64,000 bases of DNA from NCBI RefSeq assembly GCF_003944755.1, contig NZ_RWGU01000044.1, forward strand, positions 62,001-126,000, given 5' to 3'. The position numbers were made by a program, and so were the translations under genes. Below the pieces are notes generated by a model. That model was not told the DNA's origin, ran no database searches, and saw only the letters and a list, made by a program, of their open reading frames with translations. Numbering within the stretch: position 1 is the first letter of the stretch; the number at the start of each line of letters is the position of its first letter. This DNA comes from Rhodovulum robiginosum (GTDB taxonomy: Bacteria; Pseudomonadota; Alphaproteobacteria; Rhodobacterales; Rhodobacteraceae). Shown piece by piece: positions 18,237-27,254 of the stretch.

Positions 18237-19202
18237 ATGGCATTGCACGGGTCCCGATACACGCGCCGCACCGTCCTCGGCATGACCGGGGCCGCCTGCC
18301 TGTCCGCGTGCGGCCCGGCGCCGACGCCCGAAACGCCCTCGGCGACGCCGCCCAGCGGCCGGTTTCTGACGGTGCGCGGGCGGCGGGTGCATTACCAGAC
18401 CGAGGGGCGCGGGCCCGACGTGATATTGATCCACGGCGCGTCGGGCAACCTGCGCGATTTCACCTTCGATCTGACGGGCCGGCTGGCGCCGGCCTATCGC
18501 GTCACGGCCTTCGACCGCCCGGGGCTGGGCTATTCCGAGGCGCTGAGCGACCGCGGCGACAGCCCCGCCGCGCAGGCGGCCCAGCTAGACGCCGCCGCCG
18601 GCAGGCTGGGCATCCGCCGCGCGGTCGTGCTGGGCCATTCCTACGGCGCCGCCGTGGCGATGGCCTGGGCGCTGAACCACCCCGCGCGGGTGGCCGGCGT
18701 CGTGACATTGGCGGGGGTGACCATGCCCTGGCCGGGCCAGCTGGCACCTTGGTATTCGATGGCCTCGACCGGGCTCGGCAGCGCGCTGGTCTCGGCCGTT
18801 GCCACCGAGGCGCGGGCGCGCGGCGCGCTGGCGCGGTTCTTCGCGCCCCAGCCGGTGCCCGCCGGCTATGCCGATTTCGTCGGCATCGACCTCGCGCTGC
18901 GCCCCGCCACCCTGCGCGCCAGCGCCCGGCAGGTGGACAGCCTGCGCCCGAGCCTCGTCGAGATGTCGGCGCGCTACCCCGGCCTCGACCTGCCGGTCGA
19001 GGTGGTGCACGGCACCGCCGACCGGACCGTCGGCATCGACATCCATTCCCGCCCGCTGGCCGCGCGTCTGCCCCGGGCGCGGCTGACCGCGCTGGACGGG
19101 GTCGGCCACATGGTCCACCACGCCGCGCCGCGCGCCACCCGCGCGGCGATCGACCGCGCCGCCGCGCGGGCCGGATTGCGCCGGGGCGCCCAATCGGGCT
19201 AG
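18237..19202 (+). CDS. Alpha/beta hydrolase, predicted Tat-exported lipoprotein paralogue
   Basis: A 321-residue paralogue of the preceding hydrolase. It adds an N-terminal signal YTRRTVLGMTGAACLSACG: a twin-arginine motif plus a lipobox-like LSAC, so export by Tat and lipid anchoring in the envelope are predicted. The catalytic residues (GHSYGA nucleophile elbow, HGTADRTVG acid region, GVGHMVHH histidine) are kept. Shared stretches such as NLRDFTF and MAWALNHPA show the duplication directly. The ATG at 18237 begins just before the signal; the frame is open further upstream but overlaps the first hydrolase. Confidence 0.82.
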   Translation: MALHGSRYTRRTVLGMTGAACLSACGPAPTPETPSATPPSGRFLTVRGRRVHYQTEGRGPDVILIHGASGNLRDFTFDLTGRLAPAYRVTAFDRPGLGYSEALSDRGDSPAAQAAQLDAAAGRLGIRRAVVLGHSYGAAVAMAWALNHPARVAGVVTLAGVTMPWPGQLAPWYSMASTGLGSALVSAVATEARARGALARFFAPQPVPAGYADFVGIDLALRPATLRASARQVDSLRPSLVEMSARYPGLDLPVEVVHGTADRTVGIDIHSRPLAARLPRARLTALDGVGHMVHHAAPRATRAAIDRAAARAGLRRGAQSG

Positions 19203-19211
19203 GTCAATGGC

Positions 19212-20093
19212 ATGAACAAGACCGACACGCTGCCCTTCGACGGGGCCATCACCCGCTTTTACGAAGAAGAGGCGCCCGAGGCCGTGCGCGAGGCCATCGC
19301 CGAGGGCAGCAAGAAGGATATCCTGGCCGAGAGCTACCCCTACGACAAACGGCTCGACGGCGACATCTACGACAGCGAGCTTGAGGCGCTGCAGATCGAG
19401 CTGGTCAAGCTTCTGGCCCATGTAAAGGCTGAAGGTGTGCGCGTTGCGGTGCTGTTCGAAGGACGCGACGCCGCCGGCAAGGGCGGCACGATCAAGCGGT
19501 TTCGGGAAAACCTCAACCCGCGGGTGGCGCGCGTCGTGGCGCTGTCGGCCCCCTCGGACCGGGAAAAGCGCGAGTGGTATTTCCAGCGCTATGTCGAGCA
19601 TCTTCCGGCTGGCGGCGAGATCGTCTTTTTCGACCGCTCGTGGTACAACCGCGCCGTGGTCGAGCATGTGTTCGGCTTTTGCACCGCGGCCGAGCGCGAG
19701 CATTTCTTCCACCAGGTGCCGCGCTTCGAGGAGATGCTGGTCGACGAGGGCATCCACCTGATCAAGCTGTGGCTCAACGTGGGCCGGGCCGAACAGCTGC
19801 GCCGGTTTCTCAAGCGCGAGAGCGACCCGCTGAAACAATGGAAACTCAGCTGGATCGACGTCGAGGGGCTGAAACGCTGGGACGCCTATTCCGGCGCCAT
19901 CGCAGAGACGTTTTCGCGCAGCCATTCCACCGACGCGCCATGGACGGTGATCCGCACCGACGACAAGCGCCGCGCGCGGCTGGCCGCCATCCGCCGCGTG
20001 CTTTCGGGGCTCGATTATGCCGGCAAGGAGCCCGATATCGTGGGCACGCCCGACCCCAAGATTTGCGGCGGCCCCGAGATCTGGAATGTCTAA
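19212..20093 (+). CDS. ppk2: Polyphosphate kinase 2
   Basis: A 293-residue PPK2-family kinase that transfers phosphate between polyphosphate and nucleoside diphosphates. The Walker A loop [16 protein letters not shown], the Walker B strand with [15 protein letters not shown], and the lid-region [13 protein letters not shown] are diagnostic of single-domain (class I) PPK2. Cytoplasmic. It starts nine bases after the second hydrolase and overlaps the TetR gene at its 3' end, indicating an operon. Confidence 0.93.
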   Translation: MNKTDTLPFDGAITRFYEEEAPEAVREAIAEGSKKDILAESYPYDKRLDGDIYDSELEALQIELVKLLAHVKAEGVRVAVLFEGRDAAGKGGTIKRFRENLNPRVARVVALSAPSDREKREWYFQRYVEHLPAGGEIVFFDRSWYNRAVVEHVFGFCTAAEREHFFHQVPRFEEMLVDEGIHLIKLWLNVGRAEQLRRFLKRESDPLKQWKLSWIDVEGLKRWDAYSGAIAETFSRSHSTDAPWTVIRTDDKRRARLAAIRRVLSGLDYAGKEPDIVGTPDPKICGGPEIWNV

Positions 20094-20703
20094 GCGCGGC
20101 TATCACCACGGCAATCTGAAACAGGCCCTCGTCGATGCCGCGCTGTCGCTGATCGAGGCCAAAAGCCCGCAGGGATTTACCCTCAGCGAGGCGGCCAAGG
20201 CCGCCGGGGTGACGCCCGCCGCCGTCTACCGCCATTTCCAGGGGCGCGAAGACCTGATCGCCGAGGCCGCGCGCCAGGGCTATGTCATCTTTGCCGACCT
20301 CATGGAATACGCCTACCAGACCGGCCAGCCCTCGGCGCTGTCCAGCCTCGAGGCGGTGGGCCGGGCCTATCTGGCCTTCGCCCGGAAATATCCCGGCCAT
20401 TACATGGCGATGTTCGAATCGGGCCTGTCGATCAACGCCAATCCCGATCTCAGCGTGGTGGCGGGCCGCGCCAGCGCCGTGCTGGAGCGCGCCGCGCGCG
20501 ACCTCTCCGACCACATTCCCGAGTCCAAGCGCCCGCCGGTGGCGATGGTCACGGCGCATATCTGGGCGATGTCCCACGGGGTGGTCGAGCTATATACCCG
20601 CGGCACGCCGGGCGCCCGCGCGCCCTTCCCGGCCGAAGAGCTGCTGGAAAGCGGCATCGGCATCTACCTGCGCGGGCTGGGGCTGATCTCGGCGGATACC
20701 TGA
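20086..20703 (+). CDS. TetR/AcrR-family transcriptional regulator
   Basis: A 205-residue regulator with an N-terminal helix-turn-helix (about residues 10-55: [20 protein letters not shown] then HFQGREDL) and an all-helical C-terminal ligand-binding domain. Its ATG lies inside the last codons of ppk2 (ATGTCTAA overlap), so it is translated from the same message. Target and ligand unknown; control of its own ppk2/hydrolase unit is a reasonable guess. It converges on the MBL-fold gene. Confidence 0.88.
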   Translation: MSKRGYHHGNLKQALVDAALSLIEAKSPQGFTLSEAAKAAGVTPAAVYRHFQGREDLIAEAARQGYVIFADLMEYAYQTGQPSALSSLEAVGRAYLAFARKYPGHYMAMFESGLSINANPDLSVVAGRASAVLERAARDLSDHIPESKRPPVAMVTAHIWAMSHGVVELYTRGTPGARAPFPAEELLESGIGIYLRGLGLISADT

Positions 20704-20717
20704 TCGCGCCGGGGCGG

Positions 20718-21632
20718 CTATTCCCACTCCATCTGTTCAAACGCGGTCTGGGCGTTGCGGCCGGCCAGGCTGTCGAACTGTTCGAGATGGGCAAAGGCCG
20801 ACTGGTCGACCTGCGGCGCCTCCATGATGCCGCCGCCCTCCTCGATCAGCGCGGCGATCTGGCTGCGCAGGTTGACCAGGTAGTCGTAGGTTTCGGCCCG
20901 CGTCCGGTCCAGTGTCGTGGCCGGGCCGTGGCCGGGGACGACATGCGCCGGGTCGAGCGCCGCAATCGCCTCGAACGCCGCCGGCCAGTCCTTGATCGAG
21001 CTTTGCGGCCCGACCCCCAGCAAGCGCCCGACATAGACGATGTCGCCGGTAAACACGGTCGCCTTGTCCGGCACCCAGACAAAGCTGTCGCCGGGCGTGT
21101 GGGCCGGGCCGGGATGGACGATCCGAAAGCTCAGCCCGCCGAATTCCAGCGTGTAGCTGTCCTGAAAGACGATGTCGGCCTGCGCGGGCTCGGTGCCCTC
21201 CAGCCCGTCGCCCAGCAGCGTGGCCAGCGCCGTCATCTGCATCGAGGCGCGGTCGGCCTGGTCGGCCAGTGCGGGCGCCGAGGCGATGACGGTTGCGCCC
21301 CGGGCCTGCCAATAGCCGTTGCCGAGCCAGCGGTGGTCCTGCCCGCCGGTGTCGATCACGTAGGCCACGGGCCGGTCGGTCACCGTGCGGATCGCGCCAT
21401 GCAGTGCCTCGGCCCCCTTCCACGACCCGCCGGGGTCGACCAGCACCGCGCCGGCCCCGGTGACGACCAGGCCGAAGGTGGCGTTGTTGCCCAGGTTTTC
21501 GGGGCTGCGCTGGGCCATTTCCCCGACGATGGCCCAGACGCCGTCTGTCACGGGTTGAATGTCGAGTTCGCCGGCCGCGGCGAGGCCGGGGGTCAGCGAC
21601 AGGCAGACGAGCGCGGCGCGGGCAAGCGTCAT
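20718..21632 (-). CDS. Exported metallo-beta-lactamase-fold protein with altered metal site
   Basis: A 304-residue MBL-fold protein with a Sec signal peptide (ARAALVCLSLTPGLAAAGE, cleavage near residue 20), so periplasmic. The usual HxHxDH metal motif is replaced by VIDTGGQDHRWLGN, keeping only the final Asp-His. The later ligands are intact: His in HPGPAHTPGD, Asp in VFTGDIVYVG and His in VPGHGP. Relatives of this kind occur next to sulfur or quinoprotein genes, but no activity is established. It is last in a coupled unit: its ATG overlaps the stop of the mini-thioredoxin gene. Confidence 0.8.
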   Translation of the reverse strand: MTLARAALVCLSLTPGLAAAGELDIQPVTDGVWAIVGEMAQRSPENLGNNATFGLVVTGAGAVLVDPGGSWKGAEALHGAIRTVTDRPVAYVIDTGGQDHRWLGNGYWQARGATVIASAPALADQADRASMQMTALATLLGDGLEGTEPAQADIVFQDSYTLEFGGLSFRIVHPGPAHTPGDSFVWVPDKATVFTGDIVYVGRLLGVGPQSSIKDWPAAFEAIAALDPAHVVPGHGPATTLDRTRAETYDYLVNLRSQIAALIEEGGGIMEAPQVDQSAFAHLEQFDSLAGRNAQTAFEQMEWE

Positions 21633-21865
21633 GCCGAAAGCCAGCCTTCAAGCCTTGCCGCGTCGGGCAGCCCGCCCGCGTGCACCAGCTTGCCGTCGAT
21701 GCTGATCCCCGGGGTCGACATCACGCCGGCCATGGCGATGGATTTCGCGTCGCTCACCTTTTCGACCTCGACCACGACGCCCAGCTTTTCGGCCGCCTGC
21801 CTGACCATCTCGGCCGTGCTCTCGCAGCGCGCGCAGCCGGGGCCGTAGACCTTGACGTTCTTCAT
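21629..21865 (-). CDS. Mini-thioredoxin (redox-active disulfide protein 2 family)
   Basis: A 78-residue thioredoxin-fold protein with an early redox motif GPGCARCES (CxxC at about residues 11-14) and the cis-proline segment MSTPGISIDGK. These small proteins commonly sit beside ArsP-type permeases in metal or arsenic clusters and may pass electrons to, or deliver thiol-bound substrates to, the permease. Here it is 11 bases downstream of the permease gene and overlaps the MBL gene (ATGA), so the three genes form one operon. Confidence 0.85.
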   Translation of the reverse strand: MKNVKVYGPGCARCESTAEMVRQAAEKLGVVVEVEKVSDAKSIAMAGVMSTPGISIDGKLVHAGGLPDAARLEGWLSA

Positions 21866-21876
21866 GTCCTTCTCCC

Positions 21877-22932
21877 TCAGAAAATCGCGTTGAACAGAAA
21901 GCCGACGGTCAGGATACCGCTGGCCACGACGCCGACGAACACCGCGATCAGGCGCAGCGTCAGCACCTGCCGCAGGATGATCATCTCGGGCAGGCTGAGC
22001 GCGATCACGCTCATCATGAAGGCCAGCACGGTGCCCAGCGCCGCCCCCTTGCCCAACAGCGCCTCGACGATCGGGATGACGCCCGCGGCGTTGGTGTACA
22101 TGGGGATGCCGATCAGCACCGCCGCGGGCACCGACCACCACGCATCGGCGCCCATGATACGGGCCATCAGCGCCTCGGGCACATAGCCGTGGATCAGGGC
22201 GCCGATGCCGATGCCCAGCAGGATCCAGACCCAGACCTTGGCGACGATCTCGCGCACCGCCCGGATGCCCAGCTTGTAGCGGCCGACCAGGGTCGGGGCG
22301 TCGTCTTCGGGCGGCGCGGCGGTGCCGGCGTTGATCTCGCGCACCCAGTCCTGCAGCCAGCCTTCCAGCCGCAGCTTGCCGATGACGAAGCCCGCCACGA
22401 TGGCGATGCCGAGGCCGAAGGCCAGGTAGGTCAGTGCGACGGTCCAGCCAACCAGGCCGAACAGCAGCACCAGCGCCACCTCGTTGACCATCGGCGCCGC
22501 GATCAGGAACGAGAAAGTCACCCCCAGCGGCACGCCCGCCGAGACGAACCCGATGAAAAGCGGCACCGCCGAGCACGAGCAGAAGGGCGTGAGGATGCCC
22601 AGACCGGCCGACATCACGTTGCCGACCCCCTCGCGCCGGCCCGACAGCAGCGCGCGGGTCTTTTCCGGGCTGAACCAGCTCCGCACCACCCCCATGACGA
22701 AAACGATCAGGGTGAGCAGCATCATCACCTTGGGCACGTCGTAGAGGAAAAACGCGATGGCCTCGCCGGCATGGCTGTCGCGCGCCACCGGCAAGAGCGC
22801 GGTCATCGCCTCGGCAAGCGGCGAAAGCTGGCGATAGACAAGCACCCAGGCCGCGACAGCGGCGACCAGCGCCAGGTGCCAGGCCCAGCCCGGCAGGCGG
22901 TACGGCGGAAATGTTCGTGTCTCGGCTGTCAC
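21877..22932 (-). CDS. ArsP-like permease (SO_0444/ArsP family)
   Basis: A 351-residue inner-membrane permease with eight to ten hydrophobic segments in two halves. The diagnostic cysteine motif TPFCSCSAVPLFIG is near residue 117; in characterised members it binds trivalent organoarsenicals or other thiophilic substrates. A second half carries the matching IGIPMYTNAAGVIPI segment. The start is a GTG at 22932 with AGGAGG five bases upstream. Location next to the ars genes suggests efflux of an arsenic or sulfur compound, which is inference. Confidence 0.8.
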   Translation of the reverse strand: MTAETRTFPPYRLPGWAWHLALVAAVAAWVLVYRQLSPLAEAMTALLPVARDSHAGEAIAFFLYDVPKVMMLLTLIVFVMGVVRSWFSPEKTRALLSGRREGVGNVMSAGLGILTPFCSCSAVPLFIGFVSAGVPLGVTFSFLIAAPMVNEVALVLLFGLVGWTVALTYLAFGLGIAIVAGFVIGKLRLEGWLQDWVREINAGTAAPPEDDAPTLVGRYKLGIRAVREIVAKVWVWILLGIGIGALIHGYVPEALMARIMGADAWWSVPAAVLIGIPMYTNAAGVIPIVEALLGKGAALGTVLAFMMSVIALSLPEMIILRQVLTLRLIAVFVGVVASGILTVGFLFNAIF

Positions 22933-22980
22933 GATGCCTCCTGGTCCACTGGATGTGCCAAAGAGACGGGGCCGCGCGCC

Positions 22981-22994
22981 TTGATCTGGATCAC
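22981..22994 (-). promoter_or_regulatory. FNR-like box upstream of the permease operon
   Basis: On the minus strand the sequence is GTGATCCAGATCAA, one base off the perfect TTGAT-N4-ATCAA consensus, about 48 bases before the permease start. The position suits activation of the permease-thioredoxin-MBL unit. No clear -10 hexamer was found. Confidence 0.35.
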
Positions 22995-23004
22995 GGCGGC
23001 ACGC

Positions 23005-24012
23005 TCAGGCAAAGCGCGCGCGTGTCCGGTTGGCGAACGCGACGAGCGACAGCATGACCGGCACCTCCACCAGCACGCCCACCACCGTCGCCAGCGCCGC
23101 GCCGGAATTGAGCCCGAACAGGCTGATCGCCACGGCCACCGCCAGCTCGAAGAAATTCGACGTGCCGATCAGCGCGCAGGGTGCGGCGATGCGGTGGGGC
23201 ACCTTCAACGCATAGGCCGCCGCATAGGCCAGCGCGAAGATGCCGTAGGACTGGATCAGGATCGGCACCGCGATCAGCCCGATCACCAGCGGCCGGTCGA
23301 GGATCACGCTGCCCTGCAACCCGAAGAGGATCACCACCGTGGCGATCAGCCCGACGACCGACCAGGGCTTGATCCGGTCTCGAAAGGCCCCGATCCGCGC
23401 CTCGGAGCCCAGCCTGTAGCGCGTCGCGATCCCAGCCGCGAAGGGCAGCGCGACGAACAGCACGACCGACAGCAGCAGCGTCTGCCACGGCACGGCGATG
23501 TCGGTGACCCCCAGCAGGAATGCCACGATCGGCGCGAAGGCAAAGACCATGACCACGTCGTTCACCGACACCTGCAACAGCGTGTAACCCTCGTCGCCCC
23601 GCGTCAGCTGCGACCAGACGAACACCATCGCGGTGCAAGGCGCGGCGCCCAGCAGGATCAGGCCCGCGATGTATTGCCGGGCGTCCTCGGGCGCGATGAG
23701 ATCGGCGAAGACATGCTCGAAAAACAGCACCGCGAGGGCGGCCATGGTGAAGGGCTTGACCAGCCAGTTGACCGCCAGCGTGATCGCCAGCCCGCGGGGC
23801 TGGCGGACGACGTTTTTCAGCGCGCCGGGATCGACGCCGACCATCATCGGGTAGACCATGGCCCAGATCAGGACCGCGACCACGAGGTTGACGCGCGCAA
23901 CCTCGGCCGCGGCGACCGCGGCGAAGAGCCCCGGCAGCAGGTGGCCCAGCGCGATGCCCGCCACCATGGCGAGCGCGACCCAAAGGGTCAGGAAGCGTTC
24001 GAAGATGCTCAT
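23005..24012 (-). CDS. acr3: ACR3-family arsenite efflux permease
   Basis: A 335-residue, ten-helix inner-membrane transporter that extrudes arsenite. The conserved [19 protein letters not shown] segment with the essential cysteine (helix 4) and the [15 protein letters not shown] segment are clear ACR3 marks. The ATG overlaps the arsJ stop (ATGA), so it is translated as part of the ars message. Some annotation schemes name this gene arsB, but it belongs to the ACR3 rather than the ArsB family. Confidence 0.94.
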   Translation of the reverse strand: MSIFERFLTLWVALAMVAGIALGHLLPGLFAAVAAAEVARVNLVVAVLIWAMVYPMMVGVDPGALKNVVRQPRGLAITLAVNWLVKPFTMAALAVLFFEHVFADLIAPEDARQYIAGLILLGAAPCTAMVFVWSQLTRGDEGYTLLQVSVNDVVMVFAFAPIVAFLLGVTDIAVPWQTLLLSVVLFVALPFAAGIATRYRLGSEARIGAFRDRIKPWSVVGLIATVVILFGLQGSVILDRPLVIGLIAVPILIQSYGIFALAYAAAYALKVPHRIAAPCALIGTSNFFELAVAVAISLFGLNSGAALATVVGVLVEVPVMLSLVAFANRTRARFA

Positions 24013-25277
24013 GCCGAGGCCTCCAGCGGTGGCGGCGCGCGCAGCCGCCCCGCGGCCAGCGCCGACAGCGCCACCATGGCCGCCGCCGTCCCGAGCGTCA
24101 GCGCAAGCCCACCGATCTGGAAGGTCAGCCCCGACAACACCGTCCCGATCAGCCGTCCGGCGGCGTTGGCCATGTAGTAGAACCCGACATCCATGGTCAC
24201 GCGCTCGGCCTTGGTGAAGGCAAGGATCAGGTAGGAATGCAGCGACGAGTTGATGGCGAAGATCGCGCCGAAGACCAGCAGCCCCCCGACCAGCGTCACC
24301 GTCAGCCAGGGCTGCGGCTGTGGCGAGATCAGCGCGGCCACGCTCAGCCCCGCCGGCACCAAGAAGAGCAGAGCCGCCCAGCCCCGCGCCGCGCCGACCA
24401 GTTCGCCCTCGGGTCGCGTCGCGGCGCGCAACAGCCGCGGTGCGGCGGCCTGCACCGCCCCGTAGAGGATGATCCAGACCGCCATGAAGCTGCCGATCAT
24501 GAAAAAGGCGGCGCGGTTGCCCGCCTCGGTTCCGTCCGAGAGCACCGCGTAGAAATAGATCGGGATGCCGACGACGAACCACACGTCGCGCGCGCCGAAG
24601 AGGAACACCCGCGCCGCCGACAGCCAGTTGACATTGGCCGATTTCGAGAAGACCTCGGAAAACTTGGTGCCTTTTCGGCCCTTGGGCAGACCCGGCGGCA
24701 TCGCGATCAGCACGGCCACCAGGATTGCCGCCAGAACCGCCGCCATCGCCAGCACCGACCAGACAAAGCCCAGGCTCGCCAAGAGCGCCGCCCCCAGCAG
24801 GAAGCCGACCCCCTTGACCGCGTTCTTCGACCCCGTCAGCACAGCGACCCAGCGGAAAAGCCCCGCCCCGTCGGCCGGCGCCAGCAGCTTGACCGCCGAT
24901 TTCGAGGACATCTTGGCAAGGTCCTTGGCCACGCCGCTGGCACCTTGCACCGCCATCACATAGGCGACCGAAACGCCGAGCGCCCAGCCCGGATCGAGCT
25001 GCGCCAGCGCGATCAAGGCCAGCACCTGCAACCCGAGCCCGGCATAAAGCGTCGAGGTGAGCCCGAAGCGCGCCGCGATCCAGCCCGCCGAGAGGTTGGT
25101 GAGCATCCCGGCAATCTCGTAAAGCACGAAGAGGTAGGCCAGCTGGACCGGCGTGAAGCCCAGCGTGTGAAAGTGCAAGAGCACCAGCATTCGCAGCGCG
25201 CCGTCGGTCAGCATGAAGGCCCAATAGGCCGCGGTCACGGCGATATAGGCAGAAAGGCCGTCGGGGCGCCCGGTCAC
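24009..25277 (-). CDS. arsJ: ArsJ organoarsenical efflux MFS transporter
   Basis: A 422-residue major-facilitator protein that, with its partner GAPDH, gives arsenate resistance. GAPDH forms 1-arseno-3-phosphoglycerate, which ArsJ exports and which then breaks down outside. Twelve hydrophobic segments are visible. The conserved ArsJ stretch with [20 protein letters not shown] and the [11 protein letters not shown] segment identify it. The start is a GTG at 25277 overlapping the GAPDH stop (GTGA). The adjacency to gapdh is the hallmark of this pathway. Confidence 0.93.
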   Translation of the reverse strand: MTGRPDGLSAYIAVTAAYWAFMLTDGALRMLVLLHFHTLGFTPVQLAYLFVLYEIAGMLTNLSAGWIAARFGLTSTLYAGLGLQVLALIALAQLDPGWALGVSVAYVMAVQGASGVAKDLAKMSSKSAVKLLAPADGAGLFRWVAVLTGSKNAVKGVGFLLGAALLASLGFVWSVLAMAAVLAAILVAVLIAMPPGLPKGRKGTKFSEVFSKSANVNWLSAARVFLFGARDVWFVVGIPIYFYAVLSDGTEAGNRAAFFMIGSFMAVWIILYGAVQAAAPRLLRAATRPEGELVGAARGWAALLFLVPAGLSVAALISPQPQPWLTVTLVGGLLVFGAIFAINSSLHSYLILAFTKAERVTMDVGFYYMANAAGRLIGTVLSGLTFQIGGLALTLGTAAAMVALSALAAGRLRAPPPLEASA

Positions 25278-26272
25278 AGCGCGCGCCCCACCATCAGCGC
25301 CACGTCGACCAGCCGGTGGGCATAGCCCATCTCGTTGTCGTACCAGGCATAAACCTTGAGCTGCGTGCCGTTCACCACCATGGTGGACGGCCCGTCGACG
25401 ATGCCCGACCGGGTGTCGTTGACGTAATCGGCCGACACCAGCGGCCGCTCCTCGTAGCCAAGGATGCCCTTCAGCGGGCCCTCGGCCGCAGCCTGGAACA
25501 GCGCGTTGACCTCTTCGGCCGTCACCGCGCGCTCCATCTCGAAGACGCAATCGGTCAACGAGGCGTTCAGCAGCGGCACCCGCACCGCGTGGCCGTTCAG
25601 CCGGCCCGTAAGCTCGGGATAGATCAGCGTGATCGCCGTCGCGCTGCCCGTGGTCGTCGGGATCAGCGAATTCAGCGCCGAGCGGGCGCGGCGCAGATCC
25701 TTGGCCGGGCGGTCGACGATGGTCTGGGTGTTGGTCACGTCGTGGATCGTGGTGATGACCCCGTGACGGATGCCGACCTGTTCATGCACGACCTTAACAA
25801 CCGGGGCCAGGCAGTTGGTCGTGCAGGAGGCCGCGGTGACGATGCGGTGGCGCGCGGGGTCGTAGATGTCGTGATTGACCCCGTAGACGATATTGGCCGC
25901 GCCGCCATCCTTGACCGGGGCCGAGACGACCGCCTTTTTCACACCCGCCTCGAAATACGGGGCGAGCTTGGCCTCGGATTTGAAAACACCGGTGCAGTCG
26001 ATCACCACGTCGACCCCGTCGAGCGGCAAATCGTCGATGCGGGGCGAGCCTATGAAGGGCAGGCGCGTGCCGTCGACCGTGACGCTGCCGCGGTCATGGG
26101 AAAAGGCGGCGCCCCACCGCCCGTGGACGGTGTCGAATTCCAGCAGATGCGCGTGCATCTCGGGGTCGCCCACCGCGTCGTTGATCCAGGCGATCTCGGC
26201 GCCGCGTTCCAGCAGCGGACGCAGGGCGAGCTTGCCGATGCGCCCAAGGCCGTTCAGCGCATAGACCGTCAA
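25274..26272 (-). CDS. gapdh: ArsJ-associated glyceraldehyde-3-phosphate dehydrogenase
   Basis: A 332-residue GAPDH with the catalytic cysteine in [15 protein letters not shown], the NAD loop [12 protein letters not shown] at the N-terminus, and [14 protein letters not shown] at the C-terminus. In ars operons this paralogue uses arsenate in place of phosphate to make 1-arseno-3-phosphoglycerate for ArsJ. The start appears to be TTG at 26272, overlapping the preceding stop (TTGA); no ATG in the frame precedes the conserved [12 protein letters not shown] segment. A rare start plus overlap would tie its level to the upstream gene. Confidence 0.92.
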   Translation of the reverse strand: MTVYALNGLGRIGKLALRPLLERGAEIAWINDAVGDPEMHAHLLEFDTVHGRWGAAFSHDRGSVTVDGTRLPFIGSPRIDDLPLDGVDVVIDCTGVFKSEAKLAPYFEAGVKKAVVSAPVKDGGAANIVYGVNHDIYDPARHRIVTAASCTTNCLAPVVKVVHEQVGIRHGVITTIHDVTNTQTIVDRPAKDLRRARSALNSLIPTTTGSATAITLIYPELTGRLNGHAVRVPLLNASLTDCVFEMERAVTAEEVNALFQAAAEGPLKGILGYEERPLVSADYVNDTRSGIVDGPSTMVVNGTQLKVYAWYDNEMGYAHRLVDVALMVGRAL

Positions 26273-27114
26273 GACTCCACCTCGGACGCTTGGCGGCCGA
26301 TATCGTCCACGGCCCTTTGCAGCGCGATGCGGTCGAGCGTGTCGAGCCGCAGCGCGGTAAAGGCGTGGATGCGATTGCGCAGCGCACCGTAGGCGTGCTG
26401 GAAGGCCAGGCTTTTCTCGGCGTCGGTGCCCTCGGTCTTGACCGGGTCGGGCATGCCCCAATGGGCGGTCACCGGCTGGCCCTCCCAGGCGGGGCATTCC
26501 TCGTTGGCGGCCTGGTCGCAAACGGTAAAGACGAAATCCAGGTGCGGTGCGTCGGGCCCGCTGAATTCCGAGACGTTCTTGGCGCGCAGAACCGAGACAT
26601 CGTAGCCCTTGTCCTTGAGCACCCGAACCGCGAACGGGTTCAGCTCCGAATAGGGCTTGGTGCCGGCGGAATAGGCGTTGAAACGCTCGCCCGCCTCGGC
26701 ACGCAGGATCGACTCGGCAAAAATCGACCGCGCCGAGTTGCCGGTGCAGATGAAGAGGACGTTGTATTTTCGATCGGACATGGGATCGGGTCCTGTCTGA
26801 GAAGGAAAGGACACGGGCGAACAGATTTCCGGGCGCCCGCGGCAGCATTCGAAGAACAGATAATCAAAGGTACGTCGCACCTCTGTGACATCGACGGAAT
26901 ATCGAAGCGATGTGCCCTCTCGCGTCTGGCTGACCAGCCGCGTGCGCATCAGCGCCGCGAGGTAGGCCGACAGCGTCGACGGCTTGAGCCCCAGCGCCGC
27001 GCCGATCTCGCCCGCCGGCACCCGGTCGGGGTAGCGCCGCATCAACAGGCGAAAGATCGCCAGGCGGTGCGGGTGGCCGAGGGTTCCGAGTTGCGAGGGA
27101 ATCTCTTCTTCCAT
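26269..27114 (-). CDS. ArsR-ArsC fusion: arsenic repressor joined to arsenate reductase
   Basis: One 281-residue frame carries two complete domains. Residues 1-100 form an ArsR winged helix ([20 protein letters not shown] recognition region) with Cys90, Cys91 and Cys98 in [12 protein letters not shown], a pattern like the As(III) site of the Acidithiobacillus ferrooxidans type. From residue 112 a low-molecular-weight-phosphatase-type ArsC follows, with the P-loop CTGNSARS (Cys123, Arg129) and further cysteines at 198 and 206. An internal ATG at the domain junction has only a weak ribosome site, so a separate ArsC could also be made. It leads the GAPDH-ArsJ-ACR3 operon and probably represses it. 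Confidence 0.9.
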   Translation of the reverse strand: MEEEIPSQLGTLGHPHRLAIFRLLMRRYPDRVPAGEIGAALGLKPSTLSAYLAALMRTRLVSQTREGTSLRYSVDVTEVRRTFDYLFFECCRGRPEICSPVSFPSQTGPDPMSDRKYNVLFICTGNSARSIFAESILRAEAGERFNAYSAGTKPYSELNPFAVRVLKDKGYDVSVLRAKNVSEFSGPDAPHLDFVFTVCDQAANEECPAWEGQPVTAHWGMPDPVKTEGTDAEKSLAFQHAYGALRNRIHAFTALRLDTLDRIALQRAVDDIGRQASEVES

Positions 27115-27135
27115 ATTTCCAGAATATCGGAATTA
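27115..27135 (-). promoter_or_regulatory. Candidate ArsR operator
   Basis: Immediately before the arsR-arsC ATG the minus strand has AATTCCGATATTCTGGAAAT, an imperfect palindrome with ATTCC and GGAAAT arms. It is AT-rich against the GC-rich surroundings. Its place at the start codon fits autorepression by the ArsR domain. No separate ribosome site is visible. Confidence 0.45.
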
Positions 27136-27254
27136 CAGGCCGAGGCAAGTCGTGTCAGGGTGGAAACGCCCCATTTTCGCCTGCGCCGAAACCCAGTGGC
27201 CCCGGCGGTGCCAAAACCGCCCCGGCGCTGCGCCGCGGTGATCTCAGCCCGCGC

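Noticed and set aside
22189-24177. 660-codon plus-strand frame opposite the permease and acr3 genes
   Set aside because: Histidine-, arginine- and aspartate-rich antisense shadow with no domain; the minus strand carries clear membrane proteins.
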